Source: Diphasiastrum complanatum (lineage: Eukaryota > Streptophyta > Lycopodiopsida > Lycopodiales > Lycopodiaceae). From it: a DNA stretch of 64,000 bases. The stretch spans positions 18,599 through 82,598 of the forward strand of contig MU832195.1 in NCBI GenBank assembly GCA_029204225.1. Direction: 5' to 3'. The position numbers were made by a program, and so were the translations under genes. Below, piece after piece: positions 28,950 through 39,009 of this stretch (its first letter is position 1; every line of letters starts with the position of its first letter). The notes beneath the pieces were generated by a model, which saw nothing but the letters and a program-made list of their open reading frames with translations, was not told where the DNA came from and made no database searches.

Positions 28950-29647
28950 TGTGAAGAATTGCCAAAAATTGGCAAATCTAGCTTGATCAAAAACCATGTA
29001 GAATAGTGTAAATTGTGTACACAAGTGGTCCCACACATGTGAGGCCATGATGCCACATGGGAAACCCATCCTGATGTAGGTTAGGTCAAGTCAAGAGAGT
29101 TGATCATGTCTATTTGGTAGTCATCCCTACTTTATAGGACCTATACCTAAGTTTAAGGTGAAAATTTGACCAACTAGCTATCTACCAAGCATAACTCTAG
29201 GATCTAGGCTAGGGTTTCATTTAGGGCAAGAAGGGTGAGTCAACTTCCTTATTACATGTTGTAAATCCACCTAACTTCAAGAAGGAAGTCGAATTTGCTA
29301 TGTATTCCAAGCTCCCATAGTGAGAAGATAGAAAATTTTTGGAGCTCATTGGCAATCTCAAGCTAGTTCACTATGTACATTGAGTTTTTGTGATCCAAAT
29401 GAAACCAAATCAATTTCTACTTGTTTCTCAGGTTGAAGGCCGTACTAAAGCCTGTAGTACACACGTGTGGCTCGGATTTCAATGTTTATCAATGCTTTTG
29501 ATTGTTAATGCTTGTTGTTTGTCAAATTGCCAATCTAGATCAACTTTTTTGTGTCTAGTTTTTTGATAGATTGTTAAGCAAGCATCCAATCACTCTTGTG
29601 GATCTTTTGTAGATCCATTTATGGTCCTAAAGTACAGTACTTTCACA
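28950..29647 (+). repeat. 3' LTR of copia element D
   Basis: 698 bp, same ends as the 5' LTR, with CACACGTGTG at 29460-29469, again 187 nt before the end. The extra length is mainly a short insertion near 29350-29375 (TTGGCAATCTCAAGCTAG). Confidence 0.9.
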
Positions 29648-29652
29648 ACACT

Positions 29653-31967
29653 TAACAAGGGCTTTAGTTAATTGAGAGCATTGTCTATAACTAGGCAAGA
29701 GACATCAATTTGTGGATCTTTTGGCTCATTTGCAAGTGAGAGCTTCTTGCTTCCTCCTTGTGAATGTGAGCTATGGGGATTTCCCATTGCTAGGTCTCAT
29801 GTGCCTTATTTACATGAACTCATGCTCATTTTCCATTGCTTTGTACTCTTTCTTTCATTTCTATTGTGATTCTATGCAGATCCTTGTGTTTCTAGCTTTC
29901 TATGGATATGCTATCTTGGATGCTTGGTATTTCTCTTGCTCTTAGCTTTACTTCCATTGTAATTGTTATTAGCTTATATTTGGCACATGACATCTAAAAG
30001 GAATCCTAGTCTGTTTTTCAAAAATGCAGATATGACAGACAAGGAGGTCGACTTTGTCAATTGGATAGTCGAGATCAAGTGCTAGGGATTGTTTAGACAT
30101 GTTTGACACATATGTATGATTGATATAACAATACGCTCTAATACCATGTTGCAAAGAGAAAACTGAAATGAGTCGGTTCGACAAGTTGAAGACTGTAAGC
30201 GACCTATCCAGCGCAGCGGAATAAGCCTTCTTTCCTAGTGCATGACTACGCTTATCAATATTGAACAAAGATATAATGACAGAAGTCACGTTCAATCTTT
30301 TAGCAACCAATAATATGATGACATTTGTTTTGGGACTTTGACCTAAAAAAGAGTAATCTTTTTTGGTTTTTTTTAGTGGTCCTAGTTTTAGGCCAAAATC
30401 ATGGTTTTTTTAGGGATTTCCTAAATTATCTCTTAAAAAAATGCCAAAAAATGCATATTTTCAATAAAACACGAAGTTTTTTTTGCAAACTTCTAAAAAA
30501 CCATCATAATTACAAGTGAGATAACATTTTAAGACAACATATGATTTTTGAAACTCCAAATCCCATTAAAATACAAACCGACTTAAATTTTATTTATGTA
30601 TTCTTTTTTCAAAGTTCCTTTGCTAAGGAATTTTCACTGATGTCTCTCAATTCACAACTTGACATATTCTGAACACTCTCATTTTCAGTTGATGAAATTG
30701 AAGACGTGTTTTCTCATCAGAGTCAACTGGCATATTTTCCTCAAAATCAGCATCCAATGTTGACAAGAAACGTTGTAAGTCAACTTTTTTGTATTACTGA
30801 CTAGTTGAAAATGATGATTGTTCCATTAATCCAAGTTGTTCTCTCAATATGGATATAATTGGCTTTAGTAGATGATTGGTTATTATTAACTAAAAAATTA
30901 AATGCCAAAACATCTGCATCTTGTAAATTCAAATCATCGACTCTTGGTTGGTTATCTGACAATCACTTTATCTTGCCCTTCGGATCTACTTGTAACATTT
31001 CAAATTTGTACCTTCTCAAAAAAATTGGTGTTGAAGTGGTGCGTAACCAATGGACACGTAATACTTTTGTCTAATTACTATCTTGATTGAATTCAAGGAC
31101 TTTGGCAATCCAACATGGATGTTCTTCTCTATTTTTTAAAGCTAAAAGTGCAACAAGACTTTCAATTTGAATTTCATTTGGATCATCACAGTACGTTATT
31201 TTTGCAGCTTTTGCAATTTGCCTATTCTCACATATCACATTTTTTCAATTTACAAAAAAATATTTGTGAAATACTCCATAATATTTGTGAATTATCAAAG
31301 TGCTCTTATGCTTTAATTTTGAATTATATTTTTATCTCAATGTTTAATATAAGTATTCAAATTCATTTATTTTAGGTTATTTTTTATTTTTTAGTTTTTA
31401 ATTTTGATTTTTTTTCTAAATCTTTAGAAAAAATCAAATTTTTAGAAGATTTTAATTTTTTTTATTTATTTTTTATGATTTTTTGATTGTTTGATATTTT
31501 ATGATTTAAATATTTATATTTTTTTGATTGTTTATTAATTTGACTTTTGATTTTTTTTTTTTTTTTAATCTTAACTTTCTGGATTTGTCATCAAAGGCAT
31601 CAACTTTTGAAAGTGTCAAACCAACCATTGGGAAGACTTCAAAATATAGAGCACAATTATATATTATTCAACTTGATTTGAGTTGATATGGATGTGATTT
31701 TTAGCTTTGAATATAGTCCCAAAAACAACAATTTCATAAAAAAAAAACTTCAATGCTCGAGAAATCTCTTTTGAGTTATTCTAAAAAATCTACATTCTTT
31801 AAAGCCTGTCATTTTTTTAAAGACTATTACTCATAAAAAGATCTACATGCTTCTGTAGAAACTTTAACATCGATTTTTGAGAAACTATGCCAGTTCCATT
31901 CCTACACTTTGTCTATCTAAGGGCAAGCCTCGATCCCTATGCCTGGATACTTGAGTTTGCCAAAAAA
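29653..31967. other. AT-rich intergenic stretch
   Basis: No gene recognised. Near 30130-30143 GCTCTAATACCATG resembles a reversed, mutated PBS next to an LTR end, but no LTR pair was found. From 31370 to 31570 there is poly-T and poly-A rich low-complexity sequence. Confidence 0.4.
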
Positions 31968-32105
31968 TTTGCTATGCCGAGCATAGCAAATATTTTTTGC
32001 TATGCTCGACATAGGAGAATCTTTTTGTTTATAGAAAAAAAATTTGTTATATAATTTAAAGTTTCTTTGTAAAGAAAAGATTCACCTATGCTGAGCATAG
32101 GTGAA
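31968..32105. repeat. Cluster of CTATGC..GCATAG palindromes
   Basis: TTTGCTATGC (31968-31977) faces GCATAGCAAA (31981-31990) across CGA. A half-related copy TTTGCTATGCTCGACATAGG starts near 31996. TTCACCTATGC (32081-32091) faces GCATAGGTGAA (32095-32105) across TGA. All share the core CTATGC-(C/T)GA-GCATAG. Confidence 0.8.
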
Positions 32106-32725
32106 AAACTTTTGAAAAAAAATTTGCTCTCTCTCGAGCTCGCAAATTAGTGCAAAAAGCTATTTTTTTTCCAAGCGATTGCAACGCCTGCGGGCTTTTC
32201 TGAAGAAATAGTTTATCTTTTTTGTGCTCAAATGATAGTAGCGCAACTTTTGCTCTTGCAGGAGCTCGTGGAATAGTGCAAGAAGTTATTTTTTTCTCAA
32301 GAAGTAGTTTAATGTTTCTGCTCCAAATGATGGTAGCGCTTGCGGTTGAGGTGCTGCTCATTTTATCGAGGATTGTAAGCAGATCCATAATATCCTGGTG
32401 GACAATGCTGTGTTGTTGAAGATGAGTTGTAAGGAGCAAACTTTTGAGTTGAGGCGATTGGCTGAGAATTTGAGAGAGCAGTCGGAGGAGCTTGGGAAGG
32501 GCCTGGGGATTTTAGAGCAGTAGGCGAACGAGCTCTTTCGGATGATGGTGAACAATAGAGTAGCACTCCTTAATTTGATTACTCGTTCAAGAAGCTGAGT
32601 TCAGCCATCCACTCAGTACGAGTGCACATTTTAATTTTGAATAACCTTCGCTTCCATCATATGAATCTAGAAGGTGAGATCAAGATCTTGTAGAGCATGT
32701 CGTGGAAAAATATTTGGTCTAATAT

Positions 32726-33043
32726 ATGGCTTCGAACGTATTTTTTCTTAGCACTTTGTGGGAGGAGGTCACTAATGATGATTTAGGGTTCAAGAAGCCC
32801 TATCGCATCATTGACAAGGAAGATGATTATCGGAAAAGGCACCTTAATCAGATCATTTCACCAGATAGGAATGACGCCTTGGCTATGGGTGACAAAACCC
32901 CCAATGCGGCGGTCAGAGCTTGTGTTGAGCTGTGTGTTGAATGGTTGATCAAACTTCCTGAAGCAAAAATGTGCACAATCAGCCATTCAAGACCATTTAC
33001 AGTTGGGATTCAAAGCAATGCCTTGAATCACTCATTTGCCTAA
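32726..33043 (+). pseudogene. Fragment of splicing factor SF3B1 (SF3b155) N-terminal region
   Basis: Within this frame, DLGFKKPYRIIDKEDDYRKR followed by LNQIISPDRND and MGDKTPNAAVR matches the N-terminal segment of plant SF3B1, the U2 snRNP scaffold (usual pattern RIIDREDDYR..RLNRIISPDR..GEKTPDASVR). After about 32905 the expected TYADVMRE is replaced by ACVELCVEWLIKL, and no further SF3B1 sequence was seen. So it is a duplicated or captured exon-sized fragment, possibly a processed pseudogene piece. Confidence 0.75.
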
Positions 33044-35344
33044 CATGGTTTATCCTACAAATATCACGATTCAAGTGTTACTGACATAAAATTCTTTTAC
33101 GATTTTCAGTTGTCCGTTCTTTTATGTCTAGGCTTCTGAAAACTTAAACCTTGCAGAAGACGAGAAACTTAGCTCATGAAACTAGCTTGCTTCTTCCTTT
33201 CCAAGACATCATGGAACTAAGTTCTGGCAGCAAAAGTTTATAAATCTCCTCTTACATGCACTACCAACAACCCCATCTTGTGTTGTTTCTTTTAATTTTA
33301 AGATCACCCTAACCCTTGCATTTACATCACCTAGAAAGCCTACCCTATTTCTCTGATTTTTCAAATATTCTCAACTTCGTAGGAAGCTTTCAAACTAATT
33401 TTCCACGATATTAGCAAATCCTTGAGTTTCTTTCCACCTTAGATGGAAGCTATTACATATATGCCACATTGTAGGATTTCAAACGACCACCTTTCTCAGC
33501 CAAGAAACTCTCACAGGTTCTTGCAATCAAAATGTGAAGTTAGTGGTGTGGAAACAGATTCTCGTCAAACTCAATTTGACAATAAACTCTTCTTTTGCTT
33601 GCTCTTGGATTTTGTGTTTTCCACACAAATCTCATTATAGATTATGCATTGTATTCAGTTGATGTAAAATCTCATTATAGATTATGCTTTGTATTCAGTT
33701 GATCTAGATGTGCTTCGAGCCTTTTGTTTTAAGAGAGTATCATTTTAAAACCCCCAATTAAAAAAAAATGGTGGTACTAATATGAGGAGCAAGATTGATA
33801 ATCTTAAGTGATATATTTTCTTACAAATTTTTTAGTTGTATCTTGTATACATTTTTCAATAAAATCAATTTTAGGTATTAATATTTTAGTCGTCATAATT
33901 ATTCATAAATAAGTTAAATGTGCGTATTTTAAAAAAAAAATCAACAAATAACTTGATTTTAGAAATTTTAAACTGTTCAAATCACTTATATTTTCAATTG
34001 TTTCTCGAAAAGATAAACTTTGAAAGTTTGAATATCGGATATTATTGTTAAAAAAAATTAATCAAGAATCTGTTTACATTTGAAATTTTGCAATAGCCTA
34101 CAAATTTTGAAATAAAAAATATATATAATAGCTTATGTTTTTTCATATTCGTAAATTATAACAAAATGAAAAAAAAATTTATTTTTCATTCATTTTTATA
34201 AATTTGACATTCAATATTTTGGCAAATTTTCAAACAATTTTCAACTTTTTGAGAAAATGGGTGTCTAGGTCATTTCTCTTTTTTTTGGTCACTGTGTTCA
34301 ACTTTGAAAACGTTAGCTCTAAAGTGATTTCATAGCCAAACAATGATGTATTGAATATTGTTGATATATTCAACAAAACTGACAAAAAAATAAGAGATTT
34401 ATTAGTTACAGATAAATACAGAAGAGCATACATTTTGACATAATACTGAACGCAATAAAAAGATATATTGACTCAGTAAGTAGCATGTATAAATTAGATG
34501 ATGAGAGCACAAAACAATAACGGATGAGACTGCGTACTCTAAGCTATCTCTGAGTAACTGAAAACTTTGTTTGATGCACTTCCACTAATAAGCAATAAGC
34601 GCGAAGAGCAATACTATAATAGAGCTCTGAAAGGAAATTTCTAGAGACTATAACTAGAGCTAAAGAAGTCTTTGAAAATCAACTATTTATACTAAAGCAA
34701 TTAACACGTATCCAGTAGGACAGCTAATCAGGTCGTGATCACATTTGGTAAATAGATGTAATGCATTGCCATCCATCTAGTTAGGACTTCCCGGAAACTT
34801 ACTTGCAAAGCAGTTAGGCCAAGTGTTTAGCTTCATATCAAGTGGAACAATAACTGTTGAAGTGCAGTTTTTAGTGCAATTTATTTCATGTCAATTGGAT
34901 GTGTCTTGATGAAGTTATAGGCTTTCATAGTGAGGTGGATAGGGCACCCAACGTGGTTGGACACATCAATTTAGGCTCACATCTAGCTTGTTTCATCCAA
35001 AAGCTCAAAAAAAAGCTTGCCAATCATGTCTATGTGAGATCTAGGCATCATTTTGAGGTCATAGCCACATAGTTTCATACAAATGAATTGTATTTGAGTC
35101 TTTTGTGGATGTTTTGAGTGCTTTACACGTGCTTGAGTGAAGGTGGCCCAAAGTTTGTTCTTGCTTCATCTTTGGATGAGAGTTTGATTTAGTTTGAGAG
35201 ACATTGGTGAAGCTAATGAGATTGATCTCGCACCTTGTTGCAAGATCTCAAGTAACTGGAGTTGGTAGGACACCATTATTGAATCCATCATTGAGAGAGA
35301 AGCAACACTTTTTGATCCATTACAAGACAATTTCTCAAGTTTTC
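33044..35344. other. AT-rich intergenic stretch
   Basis: No gene recognised. A short 30-bp duplication (AATCTCATTATAGATTATGC near 33628 and 33668) is present. 34.75-35.34 kb resembles the leader of the copia fragment that follows. Confidence 0.45.
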
Positions 35345-35653
35345 ATGGCTTCCTTGGGGTCCTTTCTCCTGAAGCATAGTGAGAGATTGACTACCTCCAA
35401 TTATTCCATTTGGAAGGTGAGGATGGAGTCAATTTTAGTACTCCAATATGTGATGGATATTGTGCTAGGACTCGAGGAGGAGCCTCAAGTGCTCCAAGAG
35501 GTTCAAAAGTACAAGAAGAGGGCAAGGATGGCCCTACATATCATCAAGATGAATGTATCCAATGAAGTGTTGAGGGAGATTGGCTCTTACATCTCGGCCA
35601 ATGAAACTATCTCTAAGTTGAGATTTCATTTTGGCCTCCAAAAATGCCTATAA
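35345..35653 (+). pseudogene. Copia gag N-terminal fragment, close relative of element A
   Basis: Starts MASLGSFLLKHSERLTTSNY and continues SIWKVRMESILVLQYVMDIV, GLEEEPQVLQEVQKYKKRAR and MALHIIKMNVSNEVLREIG, nearly the same as element A gag. It breaks off after about 90 residues; the rest of gag-pol is missing. Confidence 0.85.
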
Positions 35654-35890
35654 TCCAACAAACTAGTTGACAATTTTTTACAGAGTGTAGGCAAGAGAAC
35701 AAGCTATTGAGGATCAATCAACTTTCCTTGAAGGATGTGTTGGAGATTAAGCTCGCAGGTTCCTCCTTGATGTTTTAATTCATTCAAAATTCTTCTTGCA
35801 CATTCTTGATCCTTGAATTAGTCATTGATCTAGGGCCAGATGCAACCTCTTTAGGTTTTTCTGTCTGCTCAACCTACAAAACTACTCTGT

Positions 35891-37130
35891 GTGCAGAGTA
35901 ATGCCTGGTATAATACATGGGTTTCTGTGCAGCAGCTCAACATCTGTGACATTCTACACAAAATTGGGGCGGATTACCAAGAAATATTTAGTTCTGCTAT
36001 CAAGATGCAGTCAATCATGACTCTCATTGCACTTGTAGCCATCGAAGACCTCGAGATGCATCTAATAGATGTCAGAACAACGTTTCGCAATGGCTATGTC
36101 GAAGAGGATCTATAAGCCTTCTAGCCCAAAGGTTTTGAAGTCAAAGGCCAAGAGCACAAAGTGTGCAAGCTGCACAAAGCAATTTGTGGTTTGAAACAAG
36201 CTGCAAGGACTTGGCTTGAACGAATCAATTGAATTTTGTTGACTGCAATGTTATTCCAAACACATAGGTGTCAATTCAGTTTACATAGCTCTGTATGTGG
36301 ATGATGCACTCATTGTCTAACGACACATTCTTGTTGCATGCAACTAAGAGCATGATCTGTAGCTCTGTATGTGGATGATGCACTCATTGTCTAACAACAC
36401 ATTCTTGTTGCATGCCACTAAGAGTGTGATATGTCAAAGGAATTCGACATAATTGACTTAGGCGCTATTCATTCACTGCTAGGAATGCACATTATGAGAG
36501 ATAGATTACATAAGAAGATCTATCTTAGCCAGTAGAAGTATCTAGAGAATATTCTAGAAAAGTTTCACATGATTGATTGCAAACCAATTGATACACCAAT
36601 GGACTCAGGGATCAAACCTCTGTGCCAACATCGAAAGTGACACACTCAACTTATCGAAGTTTCCTTATCACTCACTAATAGGATCTTTGATGTATGCCAT
36701 GTTGTGCACTAGACCAAATCTTGCATACACTATCAGCACGTTAAGTCAATTCATGTCTAATCCTAGGATCTTGCATTGGAAAGTATTAAAGAGAGTGATG
36801 AAATACATTCAAGGAAGTATAGGTCAAATATTGTGCTATGATAGAAATGGTATCGACCCAATGGTTTTTTAAGGCTATTCCGACTTAGATTGGGAAAGAT
36901 ATGTATCTACCAGAAGATCTCAATTCAACCTACTACCATTCTATGTGACAATATAAGCTATATTTCATTGTCGTTGAATCCCATATTTCATGGCAGGTCA
37001 AAGCACATTGAAATCCAGTACCACTTTATTTGGGAAAAGATTTTCTCAAGACAAGTGATCCTCAAAAACTGCTCCACATCTGAAATGGTCGCAGACATAT
37101 TCACCAAGGCCCTTCCTACACAAGAACAAA
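35891..37130 (+). pseudogene. Copia RT-RNase H remnant
   Basis: Pieces in several frames give LIDVRTTFRNGYVEEDL, HKVCKLHKAICGLKQAARTW, LYVDDALIV, SKEFDIIDLGAIHSLLGMHI, LEKFHMIDCKPIDTPMD, LSQFMSNPRILHWKVLKRVM and HGRSKHIEIQYHFIWEK, ending ADIFTKALPTQEQ. Order and motifs are those of a copia pol C-terminal half; many stops and shifts show age. Confidence 0.85.
36287..36434 (+). repeat. 74-bp tandem duplication containing the RT YVDD block
   Basis: The block starting AGCTCTGTATGTGGATGATG at 36287 recurs at 36361 with few differences. It encodes LYVDDALIV, so the RT active-site coding segment is present twice. Confidence 0.88.
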
Positions 37131-37159
37131 ACATGAAAATATCCATGCAAATATCCACG

Positions 37160-37460
37160 CACCATCCAAAGAAAGTCACGAGAGAAAAAAAAAATCGCGT
37201 GGATATAGCCTTGGATCAGTGCGCAAAGATTTTTGGCATCGTGCAGTTCGGTGCCGGATATTAACACAAGCAAATAATTTTGCGTGGATAATCCAAGACA
37301 TCATATTAAAATTGCAAAACATCCACCCTTGACTTTTGCGTGAATATGGCGTGGAAACCATGTAGATAGTTATCCACGAACTATCCACCATAAATCCAGA
37401 GAATTGGGTCTGTGGATAGCGCGTGGAAAGTTTTCCACGCGGTAATTACGTGTGGATGAT
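37160..37460. repeat. Cluster of GTGGAT/ATCCAC palindromic motifs
   Basis: GCGTGGATA, TATCCACG, GTGGATAGCG, GCGTGGAAA-GTT-TTCCACGC and GTGGATGATCCACGC occur within about 300 bp on both orientations. The TTCCACGC/GCGTGGAA and GTGGATGATCCAC pairs can fold as hairpins (37425-37470). Starts just past the copia RNase H remnant. Confidence 0.65.
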
Positions 37461-37559
37461 CCACGCAAAAGGTGGCACTGGGCGGTGCGCGTGAATGTGT
37501 AAGTGTTTTAACTTCATTGCTTAAGAATGTTACTATCTCCTGAATGTGAATTGTTTTTT

Positions 37560-37800
37560 TGTCAAGGCTTGGGACTTTAGAGCACGGGGTTTGGCATGTG
37601 GCCCCGATGCCTGGACGGGCAGGGACCGTAAAAATGGGAGGCGGTCGATTTTCACGGGCACGGGCGGTCAGGCTCCCCAACGAGCTCTTGGGTGTGAGCC
37701 GAAGCAGGCGGGAGGGTGTCGTGCAGATTCCAAGAGGGCACCAAGCAGCTAGGGCGGTGCAAATGGGTGCCGAGCGGTAGCAGCCACGCCCGTGCACATA
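37560..37800. other. GC-rich island
   Basis: This stretch is visibly richer in G and C than anything around it. Open frames occur on both strands because stops are rare; none resembles a known protein. Confidence 0.5.
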
Positions 37801-38029
37801 CGCCTATGAGAATATAGGCAGGTTTAACTATATGTCTCTCCTAAGGAAAGGAATCCCAGAAGAATGCTTATGGGATATTGTTTTGGCTGCCGAGACACAT
37901 AGCGCACAAGTAGCCTTAAAAAAATAATAATAAAAAGTAATAAATAAAAAAACGTGTGGCTAAGGATGCACCGGCCCAAGGCCATTGTGCTCCTTAGATG
38001 CGAGGATCCCAACCAAAGATAAACAAATA

Positions 38030-38242
38030 ATCATCAAGTATCCTTTCCTCTCCATCGTTGGATTCACAGCAACACCTTCTTTCTTCATCACGCTCAATGA
38101 CCTTGCTCCCTATATAACTATGCCATAGCCCTATTTCTTCGAGTATGAGCTTCATCTTCCAACTCCAGTTCGCGTAATTCACGCCATCGAGCTTGTAGAT
38201 CGCCCTTGATTCGACTTGATTCAACTGAATTGATGTCTCCAT
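38030..38242 (-). pseudogene. Copia gag N-terminal fragment (other lineage)
   Basis: Reads YKLDGVNYANWSWKMKLILE and EIGLWHSYIGSKV, the typical opening of copia gag (UBN2-like). It ends after about 60 residues. It faces the remnant at 35.9-37.1 kb head to head. Confidence 0.75.
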
Positions 38243-38259
38243 GGCTGCAAAGATCCTTG

Positions 38260-39009
38260 TACACTCTTCTCAATTTCCACTAGTTCGTCTACAGCTGCTC
38301 GTGATAATACAAGAAGTAACTAATGACTGTCCTTAATTATAAAGTGGGCCCATAACCTGGGAAAGTACTCATAAATGAATGCAATTGATAACAATCAAGC
38401 GATAGCAATCAATCACAATAGAAGCAAACAATCACGTCAATACGATCTCACGAGTAGCAATTGCCAAAAACTGAGGTGCTCATAATGATACAGATCACTT
38501 CTCTTCATATATTCAGTATGGCATGTGTCCATCAAGAACTGGACTAGTTCATATCAACAAGACCTCAAAAACCCGGGTTGGGTGTTCATCAAGAAACTCA
38601 AAACACGATCTTACTTAACGGTATTTCCATGTTCACCTGAAACTCGGCAGTTAACCTAAGCTTACAATTGCTAATACCAACACTGTCTTGCGTTGTTAGA
38701 AGCTTTTTCAGAAAAGTCAGATTGTTGAAGTCTAGTAGGAATTCAAGCTAGCAACAGCACAAGTTATCTGTGCAAGTAAAAGAAAGACATGACGTATTAC
38801 ATGCTCACAATCCACAGATGATCAGTTGCTCTGATTTCCAAGGATACTATCAAAGAGCATGGATTAAATTGTCTACAATGACTAGCTACTAGCTAGTTTG
38901 TAATCCATCAGCAGCCAGCTAGATGCAGTTCATTTTTGAAAGACCCATATCACCATAGGATGAGTGGCACAACCCAATGTGGCTTAGATGGGCTCGTTGT
39001 TACAGAATT
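38260..39009. other. 3' flank of the pseudokinase gene
   Basis: About 750 bases with no open frame of note. The part nearest 39.0 kb is probably the 3' UTR of the minus-strand pseudokinase gene. Confidence 0.4.

Larger units (their letters stand above)
25111..29647 (+). mobile_element. Ty1/copia retrotransposon D, pol-deleted
   Basis: ACACT flanks both ends (25106-25110 and 29648-29652). LTRs, PBS and polypurine tract (AATTTGAGGAGGAG, ending 28949) are all in place. Gag, zinc knuckle and protease remain in one frame with two in-frame stops; integrase core, RT and RNase H are essentially gone, replaced by sequence I mostly cannot assign. A non-autonomous copy. Confidence 0.9.

Noticed and set aside
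30125-30160. LTR/PBS junction of another reversed copia element
   Set aside because: GCTCTAATACCATG is a mutated PBS look-alike, but no LTR pair or pol sequence was found around it.
37160-37460. Replication-origin (DnaA-box-like) reading of the GTGGATA cluster
   Set aside because: The context is clearly plant nuclear; short similarity to TTATCCACA is coincidental.
37381-37797. Protein-coding gene in the GC-rich island
   Set aside because: Frames are open on both strands because of base composition; no recognisable domain.
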